Assembly (NCBI RefSeq): GCF_002127325.2 | Contig: NC_035437.2 | Location: 173,386,530-173,450,529 of the forward strand | Source: Helianthus annuus | Lineage: Eukaryota; Streptophyta; Magnoliopsida; Asterales; Asteraceae | Length of the DNA stretch: 64,000 nt | Direction: 5' to 3' | Shown here: one piece after another, positions 36,916 to 50,300 of the stretch | Layout: the number at the start of each line of letters is the position of its first letter | Numbering within the stretch: position 1 is the stretch's first letter | Notes under the pieces: generated by a model | What the model was told of the DNA's origin: nothing | The model's database searches: none | What the model saw: the letters and a program-made list of their open reading frames with translations, nothing else | Made by a program: the position numbers and the translations under genes

Positions 36916-37490
36916 TGATGAAACAATGGTTAACCGGGCAGGGTTAACTCACTCGTCTCGTCAAGAAGGGTTAATCCCTTCCTCTCGAGGATCGCTGGCT
37001 AGATCGTCCGCCGGTTGATCTCCTGCACAAGGGAACAAACCGTGACTCGTAACAAGGAGGATGGGGTGGGGGTGCTACTTGTTACCACTCTCCGGCATGA
37101 GAATCAGTAGTCTGCTTGGAAAGCAAAGTATGATAGTAGTAGTAGTGAGGGAGTTGTGAAGAGATACCTCAAACCTGCTTTGGGGTTGGTATTTATAGCC
37201 GAGGAGTGAAGGAGGAGGTGGACGGATAGACTGACGACATGCTGCACCTTTGCAGGTGTGTCAGGCCTGTCGGTTGTGGAGGTGAAGCCACGTCAGCCTG
37301 TCGCTTACGTAGACCTGACAGGCGGCTGTCATTGGTGCTACTTGCTATGTGGTGTCAGTCCCACTTGCTGAGTGCACAGGATACGGTGTGGGCCGCATCG
37401 CTGCTTGCGGTAATTCTAGATGTTTCCGCGTCTCATTCTTTGATCAAGAAATACGCGAGATGCGGTGCCAAGTTGTATCGTCGTTTGTGG
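36916..37490 (-). repeat. truncated 5' LTR of the Tat element
   Basis: Matches 24700-25277 of the 3' LTR with scattered differences, then stops abruptly at TCGTTTGTGG; about 300 bp of the LTR's 5' end is missing. Unrelated AT-rich DNA follows. Confidence 0.85.
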
Positions 37491-37701
37491 TTTGGTACAG
37501 GTAAATGTATGAATGCTTGATATAGTCTAAATTGAAAGTTTCGTCGATATTTAAAAAAAGATATGTGAAAGTTTAAAGTTTCCTTGATAAAAAAAAAAGA
37601 AAAGAAAAGAAAAGATATGTGTGTAGAGATTTGATTTTGAAAGAAAATAGAAAACAATTAAGCTGAATTTATTTTCTTAATTGATTTCTCAGTTAAACTA
37701 A
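37491..37701. other. AT-rich flank between Tat and Helitron
   Basis: No gene seen. A poly-A/AAAAG run lies near 37590-37612. Confidence 0.35.
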
Positions 37702-37885
37702 TCTTCCTATACTAATAAACAAAAATCTTTTTTTGGACACGTGTCACTCTCTGGTGCTTTCTCACATTATTTTCCTATTTATCTCTCATATTAAATAATA
37801 ATAATAATTTAAAAAAATACTAGATAAGAATAAATATTTAGATAAGGATAAACGTTTGTTTTTATTAGGAGCATATTAAATAATG

Positions 37886-37923
<38 letters not shown>

Positions 37924-38792
37924 TTTTTAAACAAAAAGTTAGATAAGAATATAAACGTTTATTTTTATTATGATCATAGTAAATAATAATAATAATAGTA
38001 ATTTTAAACAAAAAAATTAATTAAGAATAAATGTGATTGAAATTATGGTAAATTAGGAATCAAATGTTCCCATTTGACATACACTTAATAATTGTATTAT
38101 TATTTTTTTTTTCACTAGAATTAAATTATTATTCTAGGTCATATGGTTCTATCAAATTGTAAGTGTTTTTAAACGAATCACCATAATGGTAGGCATATGC
38201 TTCTAAATTGTAACTTTAAACCCGTCATTTTTAGATATAAAGAACATCACTATAATTGTAAACTTTGAACCCATCATTTGTCGCACATTGCATCAACCAT
38301 GTATAAAGAAAACATTTTTTTAATATAACAAGAGTTAAATGCCCGGATAGTCCCTGTGGTTTGCCTTTTTTTCACCTTTAGTCCCTAACTTTCTAAAATT
38401 ACTTCTATAGTCCCCAATTTTTCAATTTTCGTTCCCGGATAGTCCCTGACACGGATGAAGGTTAGTTTTTGATGTTAAGTGGGTATGAAATGACCAAAGT
38501 ACCCTAATACAAAACAAAATAAATTAAAACTTTAAAAGAAATATAACACTTATTAATTAATAATTCAAGTGGACACCACACTCTTTATTTAAATACAATA
38601 TCTTAAACCCCAACCCACCCCTCTCATTTCTTCTCCAGCCAAAACCACCGCCGCCACCTGACCACTCGTTATTTCGACAACCACCCCACCACTTTCTTCT
38701 CCAACCAAACCCACGCCGCACCATCACCACCCCCACCATGTCATGTTCTTTTATTACCGATCTCACCAGTTCCACTACAAACATTCTGATTT

Positions 38793-41700
38793 TGTAACAC
38801 CTCGAAAATTTGCGTCCTATAATGTATTGACACGTGTCATAAGCTTGGACGTGTTAATGAATACTATAGAGGGACTAAAGTTGACAAACATAGAAAGTAT
38901 GTGAATTCAAGGGTTCAAAATTGTCAACAATGGATAAATATGCCCTACAATATCCCTACATGATGTTTAAAAACCCTTAAACGAATGATTCATGTATCAT
39001 ACGAAGCTCATTGTGAAAGAAAGTGAGAAATTACAAACTACAGGGGTTAAATGTGTCAACATGTTTAAGTTGTACCTCTGAGTGACCTTTTAGCAAACCC
39101 GAAGCTTTGTAAAGGTAAATTATGCTCACTAGAATAAGTGATTAAAATTTCACAAAGTTTTGATAAAGAATGAGGAAGTTATGACAATATTCGTATTATA
39201 GGGGTTAAAAGCGTCAACGTTGAAATTTATGACTTTTTCGGGTAAACATAAAGTGACCAAGGACTTAACAAAGTAGGTTTAAGTCTTGGGGCCCTTATAA
39301 GTAAATGTAAAGGGGTCATAGTGCAAGAAACAAAGTTAAACTGACCTTTCGAGGAGCCAAGAGCCAACATGCAATAAATGAAAGATTTGGAATCAGATCT
39401 GAGGGCTCACGTGGCCCGCATAAACATTTTGAGGGCCTTACGCGGGCCGCCTGACGCGCCCAGATGCAGAAACTTGTTTTTGTTGCCTGTTCAGCCCATG
39501 TAAACGTCATATGCGCCCTTTAACCCTTCCAAGAGCTGCCTAAATGACTCCTAGAACCTTAGGGACATGTGTTGATGATCAAGAACCATTGGTAGTGTTG
39601 TGTGTCAACAATCCATGGTGATTAAATCACTATATAAAGGCCTTTGGTTGCAACTTTGATCATTCATCCATTCCTTCTTCATCTGATCATTTTTGGAGCT
39701 CAAGACCTTCTTCTAAGCTTCCCTAGTCGTGTATAGGACCTTTGTAAGTATGCTTGACCTTTCCTTATTGAGTTTTCGCTTAGTTTTAGCTTAGAAGTCA
39801 AACCGTCGTAATTAACGGTTGACTTAGCGATAAATCATTATTGGTCTAGTGATTTATCAGATCAAAGGTGGTTATAAGTTGGTAATCATGTGGGCCTTAA
39901 ACCCTTAAGAGGGCACCCTCTGATTCCCATTCTAACTAGGTCAAATGTCGGGTCAAAGTTGTTTATAAAAAGTCAACAGAATGCTAAATTGCGATTTTAT
40001 GCATAATCAGTAATATAGATGGCGTGTAACCTGTTTTAACACTCATATAACATGATAATAAGTATATTAACTAGTCTAAGCTTGTTTGATCCAACCATTT
40101 ACCATTTTGACCCGGTTCGGAACCGAAAGTCGCAAAGCTTTGACTTTTGCTTTGACTTCAGTTCTGACCCGTTATGGTATGATTTAGATATGCCTTAGGA
40201 CTCTCTTAGGACCAGGTTACATGATGGTACAACCCTCTGTGACACGTTCGTTGTTGTCCGAGTCTTTTACACATTTCCGTTAAACGCCTAAAAATTGACC
40301 ATAACGCCCTTGTTACTTTAAAAACAAGAATTTGGACATGTGAAAGGACAATAACCTTAGTTACTGAATTCTAAGCATGTCCCTAAAATTTCATGTCAAT
40401 CCGAGGTCTAGAATAGGAGTTATGCTAAATAGCGCAATTACGGAAACTTTAGTAATTAAAAGGCGCAATTAGCATAAAGCCTATCTAAGCCCAAATTTCG
40501 ACACCAAACCTCTTACACACTGATGTAAAATAATATTTTGAAATTTTTAAAGATTTTTAATTATTTTTAACCTGCTCATAACCTGCGGTTATGGCATCGA
40601 TTCGGTAATTACCGAATATACCCTTTTTGGACATAACTGGATTTCTACATGGTATTTTGACCCGATTCCAGTTGCTACTGATTTTAAATAATAAATAAAG
40701 TATTTTGGACTTTATAAACTGTTCGGAAAACTCAGATTTCCTGTAGAACTCGGAAATCTCTTTTATAATCTTTAAAAAGACCGAAATGCCCCTACGGGGC
40801 GTATGTTGGATTTAAACTCGTTACGGGCATTATGGAAGGTATCCTACTAATACCACAACCTCTTTAGAGCATATTAACTTAGGAAACCTGTGTAGGACTC
40901 TTACAGTTACCCGTTACGCCTTTTGCGCGCACGGTTCGGCTTATGTAACTAGCTTACATAAACTAGCCGAAACGGGTCAAACCTTATCATCGTTACTTCA
41001 AAATCCAGAGTGTGGTTGTTATACCCATATAAAACAAGTCTTCAAACTTGTTGGGTCCAAACCACATTTCATTCCCGGTTTTCGCCTTTCACGCGATTAA
41101 ACCGTATTTATCCTTTGAAACTGACCGGTCTAAGCTAAGGCTAAATTAAAGACCCGTTAGGAATCTAATAGGTTAATAAAAACCTTCGTTCCAGATTGAG
41201 AGCCCTAGTAGAAGTACTTGCGCTTGCTGATTAGAATATACGGCTGAGTATAAATTGCTTTTGCTAGCTTAGGTAAATACTTTTAACTTATTTTCCCTAT
41301 ACTGGCTTGGGATACGGTACTATAATAATACCGCTTGGTTGGGTATTGAATGTTTAGTCGGATTGTGATTAAATTATTGAGGTAACCCGCTTTAATCTGT
41401 ATTATTTGAAATAAAAGCCTTTAGGGGTTAATGACCATGTCCCGGATATCCCTGACATCATTGTATTATAAAATGGCCACGCCTTATGCACGAGGTGTAG
41501 GCATACCCCTGACAGTGCATAAGGGAAACGGTATCTCACTCTCTTGTGGGCCTATACTTGTGGCGTGTCTGTTAATCTTGACTCGGCGTGTCTGTTAATC
41601 TTGACTCGATTTCTACATCGGGTCCTGAACGTACAACGAACATGTAAATCTGTATACAAGATTATACAGATAATTGTCCCAAGTTATAAAAGATATGTTG

Positions 41701-42089
41701 TGCCTTGTGCATTCAAATCAATTTTATTAAACCTTTTCAAATGAGTCGGTTAATTGTATTTACCAGTGTAAACTGACGTATTTTCCAAAAAGGGTTAAGT
41801 GACAGGCACTGAACGTAATTGGCTGGAAGCTCAGGGCGTTAATAAGGAATCTTGCAAGTTCTAGATGCCTAAAGTCTGTTGAACAGTTTTCTTTTATTTG
41901 ATCCGCCTGTGGATCCTTTACTTTCCGTTGTAATACTTTGACATTACTTTATATTCGGAAGGTAATTTATTTATCTTTTGCTTCCGCTGTGCATTTATAT
42001 ATTGTGTTGTTTGACTATGATGACATCAATTACGTCACGATACTCCCCACCGGGCCCACCGGTGATACGTGGAAATTCGGGGTGTGACA
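38793..42089 (+). repeat. 5' LTR of the gag-only gypsy element (3297 bp)
   Basis: TGTAACACC...GGGGTGTGACA. TATATAAAG at 39631 marks the likely promoter. A 23-bp tandem duplication (unit GGCGTGTCTGTTAATCTTG plus ACTC) at about 41564-41609 is absent in the other LTR and accounts for most of the length difference. Confidence 0.92.
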
Positions 42090-42092
42090 GGT

Positions 42093-42105
42093 TGGTATCA
42101 GAGCC
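42093..42105 (+). other. primer binding site (initiator Met-tRNA)
   Basis: TGGTATCAGAGCC three bases after the LTR, matching the complement of the plant initiator Met-tRNA 3' end. Confidence 0.85.
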
Positions 42106-43350
42106 AACATTGAGTGAATTAAACACTAGCCTTTTGTGTTTAATCTCAATGACACAGTAGCACATTCCTTAAAAACTTCTGAGTCTAGACTTGACATAGG
42201 AATACTCTCAATCCTAATCTGGAAGTTATTGCTTCCAATTATTTTTTATATATTGGATACGTCGCCAAGCGAAGAAGCTGTATTAGGATTTCTCCTCATC
42301 CGGAGCCTAGAAATGCTGAGCTTCGTACCGCAGCTAGGATAAAACGTACATCCATGGAGAAAACATTCAGAGATAAAGTGAAAACTTCTTTTGCTGAAGA
42401 TCGTATCTATGATAAGTCCTTATAAGGACATGTTTATCTTTTAGTCCCTTCATGGACAACATCATTCCTTTCAAGTCCCGTTAGGGCAATTATGTACTCC
42501 TTTTATCATTTTGTATGAATATAATATATCAAATAAATCAAATTATTATCCCTTTTCATAATTGATCTACCAGTATAAATATTGAAAGAATCTTAAAGGG
42601 GTAAAACCTAGCTTGAATGTCATTAAAGACCTAGCTATGATGGAAAAACCTGTTTAAAAGAGATTCAAATTCTCGTTAACATCCGCAAACATGTTAACAC
42701 TCCTGACGACAGTAATACGATAAAAATTACACTTGTCATCTTTACATTGGGAAATTCCAAACCCTTATCTAGCCTAGTAATTTAGAATCATGGCTTAGAT
42801 CATCAAATGAAGATGATCATATTATAAACATCCATTAGTGATGAAGTGCCTACGGGCCAAACTTGTTATCCGATAAGACAACGACCGTGGTGGTCTTCGA
42901 CCCCCATCTAAAGATGTTGGACTACGTCCAAGCATAATAGTTTGTATGATCAATACGATCCTGACTGATATCATCAAATAAAGATGGTCATATTATAAAC
43001 ATCCATAAGTGATGAAATGCCTACGGGCCACACATATCGTCCTAAGGGACAAGTTACAGTTGATGTCTTTGACTCTCTGTCAACAAAAGGTAATGAAATA
43101 TGTTCAAACCTTAATGCCTAGATTCTCTGAAATCATGGCTTATAAATTAAAACAGTCCTTGTGACTAGGCCTTTTTGCACCACTTTAATGTCCTTAATGT
43201 TTTATAACTAGGATAAATTACAATGAAAATATAACTAACAAATTAACCAATATGGTTCATATTACCATGGTTGATGAATCGTCAAAAATGATGATTCCAA
43301 AATAACCTCTGAGTAAATGATTGTCATTATGTATCTAGCAATCAAGCTAC
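42106..43350 (+). other. leader of the gag-only gypsy element with tandem segment
   Basis: No gene. A segment of about 60 bp (core GATGAARTGCCTACGGGCCA) occurs at 42802-42861 and 42972-43031, giving a spaced duplication of about 170 bp. A packaging role is possible but not shown. Confidence 0.5.
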
Positions 43351-44529
43351 ATGGCTGGATCGGATGAGGTCAACAGCCATCCGAGGGAGGATAATGATGC
43401 TCCCAGAGTTAATATAACTGGTGCGGAACTGCGGGCATTAATAGATAATGCCGTTACACAAGCTCTCGACAGACAGTATGATGAATCAAGTGATACACAC
43501 TCTAAGACTCTATCTGTGGCTCGTAGTAAGCCCCTTTCTAAATCACACGATTCGAAGGAAGACGATGACCGTAACTCGTCAAACCAAAAGAGTGTCCCGT
43601 CTAGACAGGTGGTGCTTTATCAAGAGGCACCAGTTAAGACCTGCTCATATAAATATTTTGTCTCCTGCAAGCCCAGAGACCTTACAGGAGAAAAAGGAGC
43701 CATCGATTGCATGACGTGGCTCGATGAGATGGACACGGTTGTTGACATCAGTGGATGTGCAGAGCAAGACATTGTGAAGTTTGTTTCACAATCTTTTAAA
43801 GGAGAAGCCCTAGCTTGTTGGAGGTCACTGATCCAAGCTACGGGGAAGATCCCTTTATACAACATGACTTGGGATCAGTTCGTTGCTCTTATCAAAGATA
43901 ACTACTGCCCTCAACACGAAGTTGAGAAAATTGAGACTGAATTCTTGGCATTAGTCATGGAGAACTTAGATTGTCAAGCATACCTTACAAGTTTCAACAC
44001 TATGTCTCGATTGGTTCCTTACTTAATCACGCCAGAACCAAAGCGTATAGCTCGCCTTATTGGGGGTCTAGCCCCAGAAATAAAGGCAAGTGTGAAAGCA
44101 TCGAGACCTGCTACGTTCAGGTCAGCGGCCGACCTGTCGCTATCTCTTACACTTGATGTAGTCAGAAACAAGGCAGCCAAAGCCTCTGAAGACGGAAAGC
44201 GTAAAAGGGAGGAGGAGGATTCTCATCGCTCCGATAAGAAGACAGAGAGGAACTCTGAGGATAAGAAGAGTTCCGGGCTTAAGAAAGACAGCCAGCAGTC
44301 GGGTGAGAAGACCAGGTGTGAAACCTGTAGGAAATACTACCTGGGGAAATGCAGATTTGGATTTCAGCCTCTGCCTTGTGGGATTTGCAAGTCTAAAGAA
44401 CATAAGACGTTGGAATGCAAGAAGTTGAAGGATGCAACCTGCTACGGTTGCAACAAAAAGGGGCATATAAAGACTAACTGCCCTAGAAATCAGAAGAAGC
44501 CCGAAGAAGCCAAGAGATCAAACGCATGA
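43351..44529 (+). CDS. Gag of the gypsy element (392 aa), intact
   Basis: ATG at 43351 to TGA at 44527-44529 without a break. A capsid-type retrotransposon gag domain spans about residues 95-240 (PRDLTGEKGAIDCMTWLDEM, FKGEALACWRSL, LIKDNYCPQHEVEKIETEF). A lysine/glutamate-rich linker follows (about 275-325). The C-terminal part has three cysteine clusters ending in a true zinc knuckle CYGCNKKGHIKTNC. It packages the element's RNA into particles. The start context fits a Gag made alone, as no pol frame follows. It is the only intact gene of the element, which suggests that it has been kept while pol decayed. Confidence 0.93.
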   Translation: MAGSDEVNSHPREDNDAPRVNITGAELRALIDNAVTQALDRQYDESSDTHSKTLSVARSKPLSKSHDSKEDDDRNSSNQKSVPSRQVVLYQEAPVKTCSYKYFVSCKPRDLTGEKGAIDCMTWLDEMDTVVDISGCAEQDIVKFVSQSFKGEALACWRSLIQATGKIPLYNMTWDQFVALIKDNYCPQHEVEKIETEFLALVMENLDCQAYLTSFNTMSRLVPYLITPEPKRIARLIGGLAPEIKASVKASRPATFRSAADLSLSLTLDVVRNKAAKASEDGKRKREEEDSHRSDKKTERNSEDKKSSGLKKDSQQSGEKTRCETCRKYYLGKCRFGFQPLPCGICKSKEHKTLECKKLKDATCYGCNKKGHIKTNCPRNQKKPEEAKRSNA

Positions 44530-45109
44530 GTCTTCAGGATGAACGCCCAGGAGATGGTGCAGTATGATAAATATATAGCAGGTACCTTTCCTTATCAAGC
44601 AGTTATGCAGAAATTAGTTGCTACTGGCACATATAATTCTATAATGAATAATGATTGTTGAGAACTGTTGTCTCCGCCTGTTTAGGACTCCGGTCATTTA
44701 ATGCGAAATGGAAATTTGCAGATGATACTTAAGAAAACGCTCCAACAAATCTTAGATTGATATTTGTATCTATTAGGAACTTCTCTTTTCTGATACCCTG
44801 ATGACAAGCTTTCAAGCTATCCAAAATTCATCAATATAATAAAGACAGAGGTGACATTATGATCCCCTGTCAAAAAGATGATGGATTAGGTCCAAACCTT
44901 AAATGCCATTGATGGTCTCTCGTGACCTAGGCTAAACATAATGAATATATATATTAAATAACATTCATTAAAAATGTTAGTACTTTATTGGCCTATATGG
45001 TCTATAGATACCATGGTTAATATATATTAAGGCAATCAGGATGAAGAATAGCAGTTGTTGGATTGCAGCTAAGAAATTATTTTATTGGTGTTAGGAACCA
45101 ATATCGAGT
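44530..45109 (+). other. spacer between the two gag copies
   Basis: No gene recognised. AT-rich, no clear similarity to protease or RT. Confidence 0.4.
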
Positions 45110-45691
45110 ATGGCAAACTCAGATAATACAGTCATTGATCGTGTTATGAATGATGCGACACATGCCAATGATGCTACGATTGTGAGCCTTAGAATTTCTG
45201 AAGGTGTTCTTCAAACTATGATAGACGCAGCTGTTGGGAAGGCTGTGAAAAAGGCTATGAAAAAGTTCAAGGAACCCCAGGCTACTCGCTCCAAATTTTA
45301 TCTAGGACCACATTTCCTTACTCATAAGGAGGATCTTGTTCATGCCTCAACTGCAAAAGATGAGCTAAAAAGGAAAAGGGAGGAAAATAACTCCTAGAGC
45401 TCTATGAAGAAGAACAAACAAAAGTCCAACCAGAAACCAGTATGCAAGACCTGCAAGAAGTGCCATTATGGGAAGTGCAGGTTCGAACCAAAATCCCGAT
45501 CACAACCAAGGGTTTGTGGGATCTGCAAATCGGGGGAACATAAAACGTTGGACTGCGAGGACATGAAGAATGCAGTCTGCTTCGGTTGTAATGAGAAAGG
45601 CCACATCAAGACCACGTGCCCTAAATATGTCAAAGGAAATGCGGAAAAAAAGGAAAGCCTAAAAATGAAAGCGCCTAAATACCTGAGCTAG
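45110..45691 (+). pseudogene. second, shortened gag copy with one in-frame stop
   Basis: A frame of 193 codons broken by a TAG at 45395-45397. The N-terminal part (ATIVSLRISEGVLQTMIDAAV) parallels NITGAELRALIDNAV of the first gag. The capsid domain is missing. Then comes the lysine-rich linker (KDELKRKREENN) and the same three cysteine clusters, ending CFGCNEKGHIKTTC. It is a diverged duplicate with a central deletion and not a repeat of identical sequence, so the duplication is old. Confidence 0.82.
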
Positions 45692-46200
45692 TTCATAAAT
45701 AATGGCCTCAGGTACATTCCCTAATTTTTATCAGAAATTTAAATACTAAGAGTTTTTATTTTTTTGGTTCGAATACCAATAAATCCTTCATAAACGATAG
45801 GTATATAGCAAGCTTTTAAAAACGTTTCATAAAAACCCTATATATTAAGCGTAAGGTAAAACCTACGGGTAGAAAATTCACAGGAACTATTCCTTCTATT
45901 CCTGTCAGAAATCTTCAATCATAAAGTCCTAATGTACTCTCTCTCCAAATAAAGTACAACATCCTATAAAATTCATATCCCTTTGATCTCCATTGATTTC
46001 GAATACCAAGTGGTAAGACGAAAGCGCCATATGAGGATTTGTGTATCCTAATATGTTCCATAGATTGCTTCCATGCCTGATCAGTATGGGGGTTTAATGC
46101 ATGGAACCACAAGGATATTCAAATAAGCATATGGTACCAAAGTCAACCAGTAGTATTCAAAGAGGATATCGATAAAATAGAAAACTTTCTTTTTAAGTAA
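45692..46200. other. unassigned part of the gypsy interior
   Basis: Position would fit the protease, but I cannot recognise one. No open frame of note on the plus strand. Confidence 0.35.
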
Positions 46201-47345
46201 GTGTCTTGGATTAAATTTGTGGACTCGTACATAGTCACTTATTTGACACAAGCAAGGATGGATGAACTGGAGCCTAAGATTCGGAAAATCTCTGTAATCT
46301 CCTTGTATCCTGATTATCTTGTCCTAAGACTACCCTGTTTACCTCCCGAGAGGCGAGTAGAGTTAAGATTTATATCCCATTTAGTGCTGCATTATTATTA
46401 TGAAATCTCCAAGACAGCTAGCACCATTGTTAGAAGGGTCGAAAACCCTGATTTAGTAAATTTTGAAATAGAGGATTCATATAGCCTAACTCAATATTCC
46501 GAGAGTTCGGTATAATTAATTAAGTAAGACGGTTCATTCTGCTTATGCATTATTACCGCAACCCTAAATAGGCATCGATCAGGAAAGTCCATCAACTGCC
46601 CAAGATCGTCGATTTGTTCGACTAATGACAAGGATTAGCTATTCCTTAAAATTTATTAAGCAATGGTTGGAATAACCATCCTACCTTAAGATAAGCTTTC
46701 TATAACGATTGATATATACGCATCAAGGCTGCTCCTTTGGAGACCTTGTATAGGTAGAATGTTAAACATCTATTGTTGGGACAATAGATTGGTAAGCCCA
46801 ATATTCGGGATCTGAAAGTTGCATTGGAAACAACAAATAAGATCATACAAATCCCTAATCATCTGTGAGAAGCCAATATTCGGCAGAAAATCAAGGATTA
46901 CGAAAAATAGCGAACCTCCTAGATTCTTGATAAGGAATAAGGTTCAACAAGAGATATCACCCAGGAAGGGTGTGCCAAATTGTTAAATTTTCAGGCTAGT
47001 TAAGCCCTGAAAATATATAGAATCATTCGAAGGAAATCGAATATATCAAGGTCAAGTAGCTTATAAGCTAAAACCTATTTAAAAAGCTTGACGGAACTCG
47101 CAATATACTGCACACTAGCGACTGAAGGATGTATTTCACCAATAAGTCAGGAAAACACTATCACACAATGATATGCAGAATTCTGATGTGATAAGCATCC
47201 TGTGTCGATTGAGGATCGACAGGATTAGAAGCCCCAAAAAGATGCATGTACCTATTATAAAGGTCAATTGGAGTACCTTAGAGGCTCAAAGGTACTGGGG
47301 AAGATTAAGCACAATATAAGACAGAAAATACTTCCTTTACTTTAA
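46201..47345 (+). pseudogene. decayed pol remnants: RT start, RT, integrase C-terminus
   Basis: Short colinear scraps match chromovirus Pol. About 46310-46380 reads LPCLPPERRVELRF, like the LPGLPPxRxVEFxI stretch before RT. About 46580-46620 reads QLPKIVDLFD, like PLPRIDDLFDQL of RT. From about 46815 ETTNKIIQIPNHL...RQK parallels [21 protein letters not shown] in the intact element at 1405-1475. About 47035-47340 keeps VAYKL, IKVNW and the SRGRDFF-like end. Stops and frameshifts occur throughout, and large parts of RT, RNase H and the integrase core are absent. Confidence 0.7.
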
Positions 47346-47370
47346 CAAATCTCGAGGTCGAGATTTCTTT

Positions 47371-47384
47371 TAAGGGGGTGAGGA
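47371..47384 (+). other. polypurine tract of the gypsy element
   Basis: TAAGGGGGTGAGGA directly before the TG of the 3' LTR. Confidence 0.8.
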
Positions 47385-50300
47385 TGTAACACCTCGAAAA
47401 TTTGCGTCCTATAATGTATTGACACGTGTCATAAGCTTGGACGTGTTAATGAATACTTTAGAGGGACTAAAGTTGACAAACATAGAAAGTATGTGAATTC
47501 AAGGGTTCAAAATGTCAACAATGGATAAATATGCCCTACAATATCCCTACATGATGTTTATACCCTTAAACGAATGATTCATGGATCATACGAAGCTCAT
47601 TGTGAAAGAAAGTGAGAAATTACAAACTACAGGGGTTAAATGTGTCAACATGTTTAAGTTGTACCTCTGAGTGACCTTTTAGCAAACCCGAAGCTTTGTA
47701 AAGGTAAATTATGCTCACTAGAATAAGTGATTAAAATTTCACAAAGTTTTGATAAAGAATGAGGAAGTTATGACAATATTCGTATTCTAGGGGTTAAAAG
47801 CGTCAACGTTGAAATTTATGACTTTTTGGGTAAACATAAAGTGACCAAGGACTTAACAAAGTAGGTTTAAGTCTTGGGGCCCTTATAAGTAAATGTAAAG
47901 GGGTCATAGTGCAAGAAACAAAGTTAAACTGACCTTTCGAGGAGCCAAGAGCCAACATGCAATAAATGAAAGATTTGGAATCAGATCTGAGGGCTCACGC
48001 GGCCCGCATAAACATTTTGAGGGCCTTACGCGGGCCGCCTGACGCGCCCAGATGCAGAAACTTGTTTTTGTTGCCTGTTCAGCCCATGTAAACGTCATAT
48101 GCGCCCTTTAACCCTTCCAAGAGCTGCCTAAATGACTCCTAGAACCTTAGGGACATGTGTTGATGATCAAGAACCATTGGTAGTGTTGTGTGTCAACAAT
48201 CCATGGTGATTAAATCACTATATAAAGGCCTTTGGTTGCAACTTTGATCATTCATCCATTCCTTCTTCATCTGATCATTTTTGGAGCTCAAGGCCTTCTT
48301 CTAAGCTTCCCTAGTCGTGCATAGGACCTTTGTAAGTATGCTTGACCTTTCCTTATTGAGTTTTCGCTTAGTTTTAGCTTAGAAGTCAAACCGTCATAAT
48401 TAACGGTTGACTTAGCGATAAATCATTATTGGTCCAGTGATTTGTCGGATCAAAGGTGGTTATAAGTTGGTAATCATGTGGGCCTTAAACCCTTAAGAGG
48501 GCACCCTCTGATTCGCATTCTAACTAGGTCAAATGTCGGATCAAAGTTGTTTATAAAAAGTCAACAGAATGCTAAATTGCGATTTTATGCATAATCAGTA
48601 ATATAGATGGCGTGTAACCTGTTTTAACACTCATATAACATGATAACAAGTATATTAACTAGTCTAAGCTTGTTTGATCCGACCATTTACCATTTTGACC
48701 CGGTTCGGAACCGAAAGTCGCAAAGCTTTGACTTTTGCTTTGACTTCAGTTCTGACCCGTTATGGTATGATTTAGATATGCCTAGGACTCTCTTAGGACC
48801 AGGTTACATGATGGTACAACCCTCTGTGACCGGTTCGTTGTTGTCCGAGTCTTTTACACATTTCCGTTAAACGCCTAAAAATTGACCATAACGCCCTTGT
48901 TACTTTAAAAACAAGGATTTTGGACATGTGAAAGGACAATAACCTTAGTTACTGAATTCTAAGCATGTCCCTAAAATTTGATGTCAATCCGAGGTCTAGA
49001 ATAGGAGTTATGCTAAATAGCGCAATTACAGAAACTTTAGTAATTAAAAGGCGCAATTAGCATAAAGCCTATCTAAACCCAAATTTCGACACCAAACCTC
49101 TTACACACTGATGTAAAATAATATTTTGAAATTTTTAAAGATTTTTAATTATTTTTAACCTGCTCATAACCTGCGGTTATGGCATCGATTCGGTAATTAC
49201 CGAATATACCCTTTTTGGACATAACTGGAGTTCTACATGGTATTTTGACCCGATTCCAGTTGCTACTGATTTTAAATAATAAATAAAGTATTTTGGACTT
49301 TATAAACTGTTCGGAAAACTCAGATTTCCTGTAGAACTCGGAAATCTCTTTTATAATCTTTAAAAAGACCGAAATGCCCCTACGGGGCGTATGTTGGATT
49401 TAAGCTCGTTACGGGCATTATGGAAGGTATCCTACTGATACCACAACCTCTTTAGAGCATATTAACTTAGGAAACCTGTGTAGGACTCTTACGGTTACCC
49501 GTTACGCCTTTTGCGCGCACGGTTCGGCTTATGTAACTAGCTTACATAAACTAGCCGAAACGGGTCAAACCTTATCATCGTTACTTCAAAATCCAGAGTG
49601 TGGTTGTTATACCCATATAAAACAAGTCTTCAAACTTGTTGGGTCCAAACCACATTTCATTCCCGGTTTTCACCTTTTACGCGATTAAACCGTATTTATC
49701 CTTTGAAACTGACCGGTCTAAGCTAAGGCTAAATTAAAGACCCGTTAGGAATCTAATAGGTTAATAAAAACCTTCGTTCCAGATTGAGAGCCCCAGTAGA
49801 AGTACTTGCGCTTGCTGATTAGAATATACGGCTGAGTATAAATTGCTTTTGCTAGCTCAGGTAAATACTTTTAACTTATTTTCCCTATACGGGCTTGGGA
49901 TACGGTATTATAATAATACCGCTTGGTCGGGTATTGAATGTTTAGTCGGATTGTGATTAAATTATTGAGGTAACCCGCTTTATTCTGTATTGTTTGAAAT
50001 AAAAGCCTTTAGGGGTTAATGACCGTGTCCCGGATATCCCTGACATCATTGTATTATAAAATGGCCACGCCTTATGCACGAGGTGTAGGCATACCCCTGA
50101 CAGTGCATAAGGGAAACGGTATCTCACTCTCTTGTGGGCCTATACTTGTGGCGTGTCCGTTAATCTTGGCTCGATTTCTACATCGGGCCCTGAACGTACA
50201 ATGAACATGTAAATCTGTATACAAGATTATACAGATAATTGTCCCAAGTTATAAAAGATATGTTGTGCCTTGTGCATTCAAATCAATTTTATTAAACATT

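Larger units (their letters stand above)
24700..37490 (-). mobile_element. Tat-lineage Ty3/gypsy retrotransposon, decayed, 5' LTR truncated
   Basis: Order on the minus strand: partial 5' LTR, PBS-like TTGGCGCCCACCG, gag, protease, RT, RNase H, second RNase H, integrase, an antisense gene in opposite direction, polypurine tract, 3' LTR. The second RNase H and the antisense gene are features of Tat elements (family knowledge). Multiple stops and frameshifts make it non-autonomous now. It entered a Tourist-like MITE at its low-coordinate end. The high-coordinate end is lost, so there is no TSD to compare. Confidence 0.9.

Noticed and set aside
39316..39510. A 64-codon minus-strand frame, identical at 47904-48098
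   Set aside because: Both lie in the two LTRs of one element, so identity follows from LTR identity. No domain, and no reason to think it is a gene.
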